A DNA stretch of 34,129 nt from a virus. The DNA lies in IMG/VR virus record IMGVR_UViG_3300042566_000201, positions 1 through 34,129 of that record; one strand, 5' to 3'. Positions 1 to 10,000 of this stretch are shown here, in pieces. The position numbers and the translations under genes are program-made. The notes under the pieces are model-generated. The model did not search any database and had not been told where the DNA came from. It saw only the letters and a program-made list of their open reading frames with translations. Numbering within the stretch: the stretch's first letter is position 1; every line of letters starts with the position of its first letter.

Positions 1-3000
1 AACCTCTACAAAATCAAAATAAAGTGATAACCCTGTATTTCTATTACCATAGTCATAATTTTGTCGACCATTAAAGATTACAAGTGATGATCCTGGATAA
101 TCTAAATAATAAGAAAGCTGACTTATTACTTGTGTACCGCCGTTACCATATCTTGCATCAAAAGATTGCTGAGATGAGGGAATTGTAATAGCGTTTCCAG
201 CAATTTGTAAAGTATCTACTGCAAGATCCGCAATATATGTAGATACAGTAGCTGCTGGTATCTTATTCAATGTTGCGAATGCACCCTGATTTAGTATACC
301 TGCGGCAGTATTTTGGCTAGTTCTGTCACCAGCTAGTCTCCAAGCAGAACCATCATAGTAATATGTAGCGTATGTAGACGTATTAAACCAAATATCATTT
401 ACTGTCATTCCACTACTAGGCGCAGTTGCTTGTCGATACACACTATTGCGAGTGGCATTGTCGGCTGGCTTTCCCTCTCCTGAAACACCTGTCCATATGG
501 CAGTGCTTCCAAGATTAGCACCATCAGTTAACTGATTAGTATTCGTAGTATAATTACTGCTATTTTGCCAAGCACCTAATACCCTAACTTTAATAATATT
601 AGGTGTAGCTCCTGTATCTACCCAGATATCACCATTCGTTGGGCTTGCAGGGGCTGTCGTTGATCTTGTAATAGTGTTTTTAGTTGCATTGTCAGCTGGC
701 TTACCTGTGCCTCCAACATTAGACCAATCTAAAGCCGTACCTGAAGCTAAGATGATATTACCTTGTGCATCTTTGATACTTAAGCCTCGGCTATCAATTT
801 TATTAGCAGTAATGCGATCAGCTTCTAAACTACTTATCTTTGCATTGGTAATCGTTGCATTGCCAATCTTAGCGTTAGTAATTGTACCATTTGCAATAAA
901 AGCGTCTTGTATATAGACACCAGGAGGTACAGTTACACCATTAATGATTTGCGTCGTAGTTGTTACAATGAAAGGATAACCTTCATCTACACCTGTAGCT
1001 GTTGGCGTACCCACTGCAAAATTATTAGCATTTACCAAGAATTGGCTATAAGTTGCACCACCTTCATCTGTTTCATTAGCAAGACCAAAACCTGAGATAT
1101 ACTTGTCACCACCAGTATTTGTTTGGATTTTAACTGTGTATTGACCGCCAAGATTATTATTAATATCTCTCTGTGTAGTAAAGCGCTCTTCAAGTATTAC
1201 AGACTCAGCACCATCATTAATCGCGACTTGCTTAACTGCACTTGCAAATGGTATTCCTTGATGCCAAATTGCTGGATCAGTAGGGTGCGCAGCGTTCCAA
1301 GCATCAACGCCTGCTTTATTGGTAATAGCGCCATTATTGTCAAAAGCAATACCAGCTTTAGTTGCATAGCCAATCTTTGCTGTTTCAACTGTGGTTACAC
1401 GAGCATCAACATCTGCAATTGAACCGTCTAGCGAAACTTCCCAAGTTGTTCCATTCCAACGATAACGTTTATTTTTATCATCTGTGTCATACCAAGTATC
1501 ACCACTTTGTAATGGTATATTTGCAAGAGTCTCTGGATCTACACCACGTTTAGTTGGTGCTGCAATTTGCCAAAAAGTTTTATTAACACTACTATCCATC
1601 CTAGCTCTTAAATAAGTAGCTGAAGTTGCAATAGTGGAATCTGTGTCCTCTTTAAGCTCAAGTATTTGCTCAGCCACGGATCCAGGCAAGGTGTCAGGAC
1701 CATCTATTAGATCTATACGGCCTCTAAGAGTATTATCTAATTGAGAGTTGGTTATCTTATCATTAAGTACATCAAGTAATTTTTGAACATCTTGTCCAGT
1801 CATTGTAGTCAATGGGCCAGCTGGCAAAGATAGTTGTCCATCATTACCCTCCCAAGCGCACCAACACTGATATAGTGTTCCTGGTTCAGCTGGAATTGAA
1901 GTAAAAGCCAATGCAGATTTCTCTATTAAATACGCTTCTGAAAAGGGAGGCGCACTTAAAGCTGGCGTCATGTACCAATGTGTTTGCTTATAACCTCCAT
2001 TCTGCAATCTGCCATTAATTACAGGCCATGTTCCTATAGGGTCATCGTGACTCATAAACACAGTAGTAATAGCCGAATCTACTTCGAAGTTATGAGGTAT
2101 TGGTGGCTTTGGATCTAGAGGCGGCAACAGGCCTTCACCTGCCATTACAGTAATTTCTTTAAGTACGACTCGACTGCCAACAGATACTTTTATCTTTGCT
2201 GTACCAGACTTATCAAGCAAAGATGTGAATCTGTAAGTACCACGAGCTGCATCTAGAGAACTATTATCTATGGCAAGTGCACAATTAACTTCATCCACTA
2301 CTTCATAAGTAGCATCTCTAGAATTCGAGATATCTCTATCACCTAATATTACAGTAGTCTTACCGTCAAAGTTAGGATGTTGAGTAAAGACTACATTACC
2401 TGTGACAGGATCTTGCTTCAATATTACAATAGGATTAGTGATATCAACTGCAAGTGTTTCAATATCTATGTCTACGCCTATAGCTAGGATAACAAGAGGC
2501 CATCTAGAGCCAGTTTTAGGGTCTAACTCTGGGGCTGTTTCTCCGGAGGCTGCTGTAGACACTACTGTTGCAGTATATAAGCCAATTGGGATATTAGAAA
2601 CTTCAAAGAAGCTATCAGTAGTACTTCCTAGTTGTGTCCAAGGTGTGCCTTTTGTTACAGTAGTTGGCAAACCTGCAGTATACTTTATCTGGTAGCCTAT
2701 GACTCTAGTATCTTTGGCAGGATCCCAGACAAGTTTACCATTAGTTGTTACCGTAGTAGTCGTTGCAGTAAGTGTCTTAAATTCATCACTTAAACGTATA
2801 TTTGCAATTACATCAGCCCTAGTCAGTCGACCAGTTGACAACTCCGAAATCCAGAAATTCAAGCCAGCAGTGTCAGGCTCTCTTTTAAGTAAAATTCGAT
2901 AGCAATTAGTTACAAACTCACTGTTATTCCCCACAGTAGTATCTACATACTCAGCGTACGATAGAAACTTTAGACCAGTGACTTGCTTGATGTGTGAATT

Positions 3001-5760
3001 ACTATAAATATTTCTATCAGATACAGTTTCAGTATCTTTAGCGTTCCAAGCAAGATATCTACAGTCGTACTTCTCACATTCAATTTCAAGGTTACCGGAA
3101 CTGTTTGACTTTATTTGGGTAATCTTCAGTAACTCACCAGGTACTTGCAATAAGGTGCTTGTAACTTTTATAATATCACCAGGTTCAAGCTGTAAGAACT
3201 CTCTTGTTAAAGAAAAGCTAAACTTAACACTCTGTCTTGAGAGTCTTACATAACCTTCAGCTGTCGATAATGCATGATAAATTGAAGTATCACCTGATTG
3301 GAATTGCTCTGTCTCAAGGAATACACCATTATCTTCATCCAGGAAGGTCTGATATACAGCATTAGTTACGGGATTACCTGCATAAATGATATTTGCATTT
3401 TCATATGGCAGTCTACCCTCAGACCAGCCATACTCATCGTAATGTTGTTGAGCTGAGGCTTGCCAGTTGGCTGCTGCTAAATCTGGATACTTGCTGCGAT
3501 ACCATGCATCATTTACAGTTGCATTTCTAAGTTCGTCTCTTGAGCGTTCTACAATGCCTGAAATACCATTATATTTAGGTGGCCATGAAATTGAGTCTTC
3601 AGCAAAACCTTTAGCCTCATTATAAAACTTTACTGTATAATGATTAAATCTGTTTTGAGTAGCAGTCCAAGATTGTGCAATCTCCTCGCCGAGAATAATA
3701 TGATCATCAGTGATATCTACATAATCAATACCAATACTTGTGCCACGTTGCCAGTATGGACTTAATGCTCCAGCGTTATCTAGTGGAGTTGCAGTATTAT
3801 GATCAATAAGACTTACATACAAGTCTGTAGCAACAGGCCCTGGAGGATACTGCACAACATCCCCACGATCATAATAAGCTTGCAGTCCTATAAACTGATT
3901 CGGGAATGGTGGATTATTATTTAAATCTAATGGGCATAAACTTGTAGTATCAAAAATACTCTTATATTCTTGTGGGTAGATAAGTACAAGTTTATAGACA
4001 CCATCAGACCAAACTAGATCAGCCTCACCCATTGATTGGAGAAGGATCTCGATATTCTCTCTAACTGTCTTAGAAGTATCTAGTACAAGGTTACATTCAT
4101 AGAGATTGATGTAATGCTTTTCACCACGTCTGGCCTTTTCTCTCCATGTTTCACCTGCAAGAGGTGCTTCAAAGGCACCATTTACTTGAACACGTCGCCC
4201 ACATATTTGAGCAGCATTATAGAAGCTTTCTAAATCGACTTGAGAAAGACTTAAACCTTTACCATAGTCAGAACTTAATAAATAATCAAGCAGACAATAT
4301 GCAGGATTATTAGTGTAAGTCTTAGTTGAACTTAAGGCATATACAGAGCTCTCTGTTTCAGCTTTACGAATATGTTCTGTTGACGCTTTAAATGCTACAA
4401 TTACAGCTGTTCTAGAGACGCCTGAATTCAAAGCATCTAACCAATACGTATTGCCTTCTGGATCAGGCTCTCTACCTAACAAGATGTTATAGCATGCTGT
4501 TATAAACTCTTGGTTAGTACCTGTTGAAGGAACATTATAGGCTACAACATTAATAGCTTTTACAATAGTGTATACTCGCATCCCTTCAACTTGAAAGGAT
4601 ACATCTGGTACAGAGCCAAACTGTGGCTCATCTCTATTTAACCAGGATACACAAGTAGCATGTGCAACATTATGGAACTTAGATTCATTCTGATCAAAGA
4701 AGTTGTTAGCAATGAGAGGGTCTACAATATTGCCATTTCTGAAAGCATGTATACGAGTGTCCCAGTCTCTAACTTTGCCTTGTTCTCTAAAGTCTTGATT
4801 CTCAATTTCTACATGGTTAATTGCGTGGATACCTTCCCAACAAATAACTTGTTTCCAAAATAAAGCTTGATTCTTACTGCCTCTTGCTTCTTCCCAAAAA
4901 CTTGGCTTATCAGCTATAGAGAATAAGTTTGCAGCATCTACTTGGTTGCCGTAATTGTTAGTATAAAGACCTGCAACGGGTGTTAAAGATACTGCACCTG
5001 TAGCTGCATTGTAAGATTGTACAGTATAGTTTACACCACTATAATTAGTTTGTATATTTCCACTCTTATCTTTGAACCATGGTGTCTGATTGAGAGTTAT
5101 CGTAGCATTTGTAAATAATGGCAGATTTGCTTGAAGTGTTGCTGTAAAGCTGCCACCATTATTAGTTAATACTGAATTTAGATTGTAAGTGAACGTTTCA
5201 GCACTATAATCCCAGACTTCTATGCCGTCAATACGATAGGTTGTACTTTGATTGTAGCCACCTGTATTATCATATGAGGAATCACTGATTATCTCAAGAT
5301 TATATCCAGTTGCAATCTGGCCTTCGAAACCAGTCCTACCGGAATATTTTACAATAACTAGTTGGTTTACCGGCACAGAGCTTACAGGACTGTCAAGTCT
5401 ACGATTATCACCCTCACTTGTAAATACAAATGGGTTTGTATCATAGTATGCATTCAAAGGATCTAACGGTGGAACTGAAGGTCCCATACCTCTAGTAATA
5501 TCGTTGTATGGATATGCTGCTATACAATTGCTTTTAACCCGATGCCATACTCTAGCGCCACCTACTTTAGCTCGGCCATATACAACAGGAATGTTGATAA
5601 TCTGGCCTTCAACTGGTATTTGCAAGCCTTTTGCTGCATCCATTGCAGCTTCTTGATCACGCTTACGTCTGTCAGCATCTTTTCTTGCTTGTATAGTAGT
5701 ATACGTTGTATAGGCTATACTAAAGACAGTTACAGCTAATGCAATATAACCCATTGTCAT
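1..5760 (-). CDS. Tail tip / host-specificity protein (lambda J-like), 3' end outside window
   Basis: The frame stays open from the ATG at 5760 past the left edge, giving at least 1920 residues. The ATG overlaps the upstream stop (TAATG). The N-terminus has a hydrophobic stretch and a basic segment, then the motif IPVVYGRAKVGGARVW typical of J-like tip proteins. A hub-like part ends near residue 900 (PGDIIKVT...GELLKI). An FN3-like segment lies near 1000-1075. Two DUF4214-like modules (about residues 415-465 and 944-994) and one surface-protein repeat (about 746-782) are embedded. Around residue 1620 are short NATITNAKI-type repeats, followed by two copies of a roughly 75-residue unit containing GKPADNAT and NDIW-type motifs. 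The family forms the tail tip and determines receptor choice. By inference this protein sits below the tape measure and contacts the host surface. It is the last tail gene visible. Confidence 0.88.
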   Translation of the reverse strand, partial: MTMGYIALAVTVFSIAYTTYTTIQARKDADRRKRDQEAAMDAAKGLQIPVEGQIINIPVVYGRAKVGGARVWHRVKSNCIAAYPYNDITRGMGPSVPPLDPLNAYYDTNPFVFTSEGDNRRLDSPVSSVPVNQLVIVKYSGRTGFEGQIATGYNLEIISDSSYDNTGGYNQSTTYRIDGIEVWDYSAETFTYNLNSVLTNNGGSFTATLQANLPLFTNATITLNQTPWFKDKSGNIQTNYSGVNYTVQSYNAATGAVSLTPVAGLYTNNYGNQVDAANLFSIADKPSFWEEARGSKNQALFWKQVICWEGIHAINHVEIENQDFREQGKVRDWDTRIHAFRNGNIVDPLIANNFFDQNESKFHNVAHATCVSWLNRDEPQFGSVPDVSFQVEGMRVYTIVKAINVVAYNVPSTGTNQEFITACYNILLGREPDPEGNTYWLDALNSGVSRTAVIVAFKASTEHIRKAETESSVYALSSTKTYTNNPAYCLLDYLLSSDYGKGLSLSQVDLESFYNAAQICGRRVQVNGAFEAPLAGETWREKARRGEKHYINLYECNLVLDTSKTVRENIEILLQSMGEADLVWSDGVYKLVLIYPQEYKSIFDTTSLCPLDLNNNPPFPNQFIGLQAYYDRGDVVQYPPGPVATDLYVSLIDHNTATPLDNAGALSPYWQRGTSIGIDYVDITDDHIILGEEIAQSWTATQNRFNHYTVKFYNEAKGFAEDSISWPPKYNGISGIVERSRDELRNATVNDAWYRSKYPDLAAANWQASAQQHYDEYGWSEGRLPYENANIIYAGNPVTNAVYQTFLDEDNGVFLETEQFQSGDTSIYHALSTAEGYVRLSRQSVKFSFSLTREFLQLEPGDIIKVTSTLLQVPGELLKITQIKSNSSGNLEIECEKYDCRYLAWNAKDTETVSDRNIYSNSHIKQVTGLKFLSYAEYVDTTVGNNSEFVTNCYRILLKREPDTAGLNFWISELSTGRLTRADVIANIRLSDEFKTLTATTTTVTTNGKLVWDPAKDTRVIGYQIKYTAGLPTTVTKGTPWTQLGSTTDSFFEVSNIPIGLYTATVVSTAASGETAPELDPKTGSRWPLVILAIGVDIDIETLAVDITNPIVILKQDPVTGNVVFTQHPNFDGKTTVILGDRDISNSRDATYEVVDEVNCALAIDNSSLDAARGTYRFTSLLDKSGTAKIKVSVGSRVVLKEITVMAGEGLLPPLDPKPPIPHNFEVDSAITTVFMSHDDPIGTWPVINGRLQNGGYKQTHWYMTPALSAPPFSEAYLIEKSALAFTSIPAEPGTLYQCWCAWEGNDGQLSLPAGPLTTMTGQDVQKLLDVLNDKITNSQLDNTLRGRIDLIDGPDTLPGSVAEQILELKEDTDSTIATSATYLRARMDSSVNKTFWQIAAPTKRGVDPETLANIPLQSGDTWYDTDDKNKRYRWNGTTWEVSLDGSIADVDARVTTVETAKIGYATKAGIAFDNNGAITNKAGVDAWNAAHPTDPAIWHQGIPFASAVKQVAINDGAESVILEERFTTQRDINNNLGGQYTVKIQTNTGGDKYISGFGLANETDEGGATYSQFLVNANNFAVGTPTATGVDEGYPFIVTTTTQIINGVTVPPGVYIQDAFIANGTITNAKIGNATITNAKISSLEADRITANKIDSRGLSIKDAQGNIILASGTALDWSNVGGTGKPADNATKNTITRSTTAPASPTNGDIWVDTGATPNIIKVRVLGAWQNSSNYTTNTNQLTDGANLGSTAIWTGVSGEGKPADNATRNSVYRQATAPSSGMTVNDIWFNTSTYATYYYDGSAWRLAGDRTSQNTAAGILNQGAFATLNKIPAATVSTYIADLAVDTLQIAGNAITIPSSQQSFDARYGNGGTQVISQLSYYLDYPGSSLVIFNGRQNYDYGNRNTGLSLYFDFVEV

Positions 5761-6359
5761 TATGCTTTACCCCACTTGATTGTTTCTTGTTTAGACCCTA
5801 TATAGACCTGATCAAATGATGTATCTGTAGCATGCCTAGCTCTCATCCATTCTTTAGAGGTAAGTAAACTTTTAGTGAGACCTAAAGCACCCATTGGCGA
5901 TGCCCCTTCTAATGTAACAAAGGTATCACCAGTAGTATCTACTTTATATGCATACATATCGACATTTCCTTTATAAGCCATAAAGGTGTCAGCATCTTCA
6001 AGTAGGGGTTGTCCAGGTTCGGCACCACCAATTGTAGATGATAGCGTATTTACAAAACCGCCCATTACAGTAAGTTCTGAGTTGTACATGCCATACTCCA
6101 GGCTAGAGCGTAACGTAAAGTCAGGGTCCGCAAATACGATTTTATAAGAATCTTTATCAAGTATAGTTGATAATTTCGGAGCATCAATACTTTGAAGCAA
6201 ATTAGAGCAATAATATAACTGACCTTTATACATTACATCATAGGGCAATGTTGTGTATCTAATTGTAGTTTCAGCAGCGGGTTCAATCTTTGCTAAAATG
6301 AATACATCTACAAAATCCTGTCTAAGCAAGATCTTAATATTTTCTGACATTTTCTTCAT
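5760..6359 (-). CDS. Tail assembly/hub protein, DUF2163-like position
   Basis: This is a 199-residue protein lying directly upstream of the tip protein and overlapping it by one base. Its ATG overlaps the stop of the gene before it (TAATG). The C-terminus ends in ETIKWGKA and is preceded by an arginine/threonine-rich stretch. The order tape measure, about 200-aa protein, about 200-aa protein, J-like protein matches siphovirus and gene-transfer-agent tail modules, where the second small protein is a DUF2163-type hub component. That family name is inferred mainly from position and general character (a soluble beta-rich protein with no membrane segment). A lambda gpL-like role is an alternative. 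Confidence 0.6.
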   Translation of the reverse strand: MKKMSENIKILLRQDFVDVFILAKIEPAAETTIRYTTLPYDVMYKGQLYYCSNLLQSIDAPKLSTILDKDSYKIVFADPDFTLRSSLEYGMYNSELTVMGGFVNTLSSTIGGAEPGQPLLEDADTFMAYKGNVDMYAYKVDTTGDTFVTLEGASPMGALGLTKSLLTSKEWMRARHATDTSFDQVYIGSKQETIKWGKA

Positions 6360-6985
6360 TATTTAAGAGCCTCTATAAATTTAACAGAGCCTGGATCTTG
6401 TAATACACCATCCGTGTAAGTTATTCCCAGGAGTGCGCTTGTGTCAAAACGTGCTACTAATGTGACTTTCTTATCATATTTAACCTCTAATCCAATTGCT
6501 TTTGTACTATTAAGTGGAGGTTCAATAGTTGCACTGTTTGTTGTCACAGAGGTTACAATATATACTTTCCTATTGTTTGAATCTAGATTAGATCCAAATT
6601 GAATAAATTCACCTTTCTGAAGAGTACCTCCAGAAAAGTTAATAATCTGTGTACCTGCAAGTGATGCAGCTGACAGAGTAATCGTAGGTATGCTCTTTCT
6701 TTCTGAGCCTCTAAACACTTGTGGCATTCTTATATACACAAGTTTGTTATATCCGGCAACAACACTACTGACTAAATACCCAGGATCGTTGTCAGAAGGT
6801 ACAATATTTGTTTCTATCTCCCAGCGCTGAGCACGATAGGCTGATGTTGTTCTTCTGAGATTAATCGAATCAGATGATGATACTGGACAGTTAGAGATGA
6901 TTGTTGTCGGAGTGGCAAAAGCATACGACAAATCAGAATCGGAGCCAGTGTTTACAGCAGATTTTAAAATGCCAGCTAAAGCCAT
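6359..6985 (-). CDS. Minor/distal tail protein
   Basis: This 208-residue protein starts at an ATG preceded by AAGAGG, just downstream of a terminator-like hairpin that follows the tape measure gene. It is rich in Ser, Thr and Ile with predicted beta character and has no membrane segment or catalytic motif. It is the first gene after the tape measure. In long-tailed phages that place usually holds the distal tail protein (Dit or lambda gpM/L analogue) that joins the tube to the tip complex. I do not recognise a specific family, so the role rests on synteny. Confidence 0.55.
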   Translation of the reverse strand: MALAGILKSAVNTGSDSDLSYAFATPTTIISNCPVSSSDSINLRRTTSAYRAQRWEIETNIVPSDNDPGYLVSSVVAGYNKLVYIRMPQVFRGSERKSIPTITLSAASLAGTQIINFSGGTLQKGEFIQFGSNLDSNNRKVYIVTSVTTNSATIEPPLNSTKAIGLEVKYDKKVTLVARFDTSALLGITYTDGVLQDPGSVKFIEALK

Positions 6986-7002
6986 AAAAACCTCTTAAAG
7001 AA

Positions 7003-7027
7003 AACAGCAGGAGGCTACCCTGCTGTT
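7003..7027 (-). terminator. Terminator-like hairpin after tape measure gene
   Basis: A 9-bp perfect stem (7003-7011 with 7019-7027) has a 7-base loop. On the minus strand it is followed by TTTTCTTT. It lies between the tape measure stop and the AAGAGG ribosome site of the next tail gene, so it probably lowers read-through to the distal tail genes and does not end the operon. Confidence 0.65.
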
Positions 7028-7032
7028 AATGC

Positions 7033-10000
7033 TTATCTTCTTGAAACGTAGCCTGTTTCGTAATTATTCTGATTCACACCTGTCGCAATTTGTGGAATCA
7101 TTCTTAAGACCTCTTGTCTTGTCTGTCTAGAGATGTCGCCAGTGATATTTATATTAAAAACTTGAGCATTATTATTTCTATTAGCCTTATTAGATGTCGA
7201 AGCTACGGAACTTTCGGCAAATGTGCCACCTCCAACAAAACCACCCATAGCAAATCCACTAATTTTATTATCATTAATAGCTTGCAACAGAGAGCCAAAT
7301 TTAGAGGCTTGCTTAGCATTTACTACAAATTCACCATTAGACAATTTTGCAGGAATACTGTCAGAAGTGCCTGTCCCAGGCCCACTGACCCACCCACCTG
7401 TAGCAAAGCCACCTGCTGAAGCTAATGCAATTGCTTCAAGAATAATTAGTGTGCTATCGAGTAGTTCCATTGACAATGTTAAGACTGCAGAACTTACAAT
7501 ACTTCCAATTGTCGCTGGGATCGATATTTGTAAGCCTGCTAGAGCTGTCTGCAGAGCCATATTACTAGCTAAATTTTGAAAAGACATTGCTAACATTGAC
7601 ATGCTGATTGCACTAAATCCAGTAATTACAGTAGTATTTAATGAATTAATTGAACTCATAATTTGAGTTGTACTACCTGCAATTGCGCTACCTAGCTCGG
7701 ATATAGCATTAAGAACCGCTGCATTGGAGTCAGATGTTACTGCATTGGAGTTTGCTTCTGATATATTAGGGCTATTTGCCGCTCCAAACATAGGAACATT
7801 TCCGGAGGATTGCGAAGTTGCTACAGCACCTCCATCAGCAAGCCCTAAGAAGTTACCACTATTGATGGCTGCCAGCAATGGTGCAAACTTAGTAGCCTGT
7901 TTAGCATTAACAACAAATTCGCCATTTGAAAGCATAGCAGGTATGCTGTCTGAAGTGCCTGTGCCTGGTCCACTTACATAGCCTCCGGTGGCAGCAGCTA
8001 CGGCTGTTGTTGAAAATAAGCTTGTAAGCCAACCCCAACCGCTACTGATTCCTCCACCTATACTAGATAAAACTGAACCTAATCCTGACATAAGTGAGCC
8101 AAAACCGCCTTTTATAGTAGACCATAAGTTATCAAACCAGCCTGGCATGTCCGCAAGGTTCTCTTTCATAGCATCAGCCACAACCTCAGTAGATTCACTT
8201 GCAGTGTCTACAACCTTTTGATTTCCAAAGGCCGATTTTACAAGTTTTTCCACAGGGAATGTAGCAGCATCACCTGACATACCACCTAGGTTGAATACAC
8301 CTTTAAGCATGTCACCCATTATGTTCTGAACAGGTGCTAATAGCTGCTGCGCAAGACCTTTACTAAAACCTTCAACTATTGTGTTTGTAAACATCAATCC
8401 AAAGTTCTTAGCGAAGTTGTACCACGATGTTTCACCTTTGATTGCACTAGTCAGACCATCAGATAGAGCTGTATTGATGTTCTTAAAGGCTTGTGTTGCC
8501 CACTCTTTAGCATTAGCGTAGTCTTTAAAACCACTAGGAGCTTCATTAGGAGCTTCTATACCTTTTCGAATATTTGCAGCTGCATTCTTAGACTGTACAC
8601 TAAGCTTTTCAAAGCGATTAGAGAATGCTGTCCAGCCTTTATTAACATTCTCTACCATTGCTGCTTGGCTTTCTTGCCAATTAGTAATTAAGTCTGCAAT
8701 TTTATCAAGATCACCAGGATCAGCATTCTTAAACTCTGCCATTGTCAGAGCTTGAACGCCCATCTTAGTTAGTGCCGTATTATAAACTTCGAGCTGTTGC
8801 TCTAAAGTCTTAGCACCATCCACATTCATCTTAAACGCTGTCTTAGTTTCTATAGCTGCATCACCAAATGCATTAGAGAGCTTTTTGGCTGCTGCGGCAA
8901 AACCTTCTGATTGCACTGTCTTATAAAGATCTTCTAGGAAGTTCTTAGAATCAGAAATACTTTCTTTGACCTTATCCATAGCCCCTGCGTTAAACTTCTT
9001 AACAGCAGAACTTGCGTAGTCTTTTGTATATGTACCGATTCTTGTTACGTTACCTTTTGCATCTTTAAAACGCTCAGCAAATTGAGGGTTTACTTCACCA
9101 CTAGCCATTATAGAGCCACGACCACCGTGATAGGCAGCTGCAGTCTGTCGTATATTACCACCGAAGTAAGTAAAGTCATCCCACAGTTTACGCAGAGCTA
9201 CTGTAACTCTATCAGCTTCTTTGTCAAAGCTTTCACCAACCTTCTTATAAGTATCAAAGGTATCTTTAGTAATCTGCATAGTACCTTTAGCACCCATCGG
9301 GCTGGTATCACCAGATTTACTACCTTCATTACTACGAATAACTGCTACAAGTTTGTCAAAGTTAGCTTGAGTAATAGGTACAATATCAGCTGCATTACCT
9401 TTAGCTACATTCTCAGCTGCATTAGCTGTAGAGATAAAACCACCACGTAGTCTGAAAGCATCTTCAAAGATCTGCCATCCACGTTGCATGTAGCCTTCAA
9501 GAACCTTATCAATCCCGTATAAGCCAAATGCTTTATTACCAGTCATCTGGACTAAGGATTGGCGAAGCTCATCAATACGCTTCGCTAACTCTGTAGTATC
9601 TTTACCTTCAGCTTTAGTATCAGCATATTGCTGTAATACAGACTTAAGCTCATCTTTTGTTGAGCTAATGTTTTTCACAGTTTCTGGGTTTCTACCCATA
9701 ATACCGTTCCAAATCATTGAAGCCCACTCATTTCCAAGATTATACCATTTCTCGTATTGTGCATTTAGCCAGCCAGGTTCAGTCCAAGCTTTATATGCAC
9801 CATAAAGGATTGCTGCACCAGCTGCAATAGCTAGTGTTATTGGGCTTGTTAGCATGCCAATACTCATAATGAGCACACGTGCAATACCTTGACCGATTGC
9901 TGCACCGATACCTTGACCAATCATAGCTGTACTTATTTGTACGCCAATCTTAGCCCAGTCGGAGTAACCTACCATCTGTTCAGCAATTCTACCACCAAGA

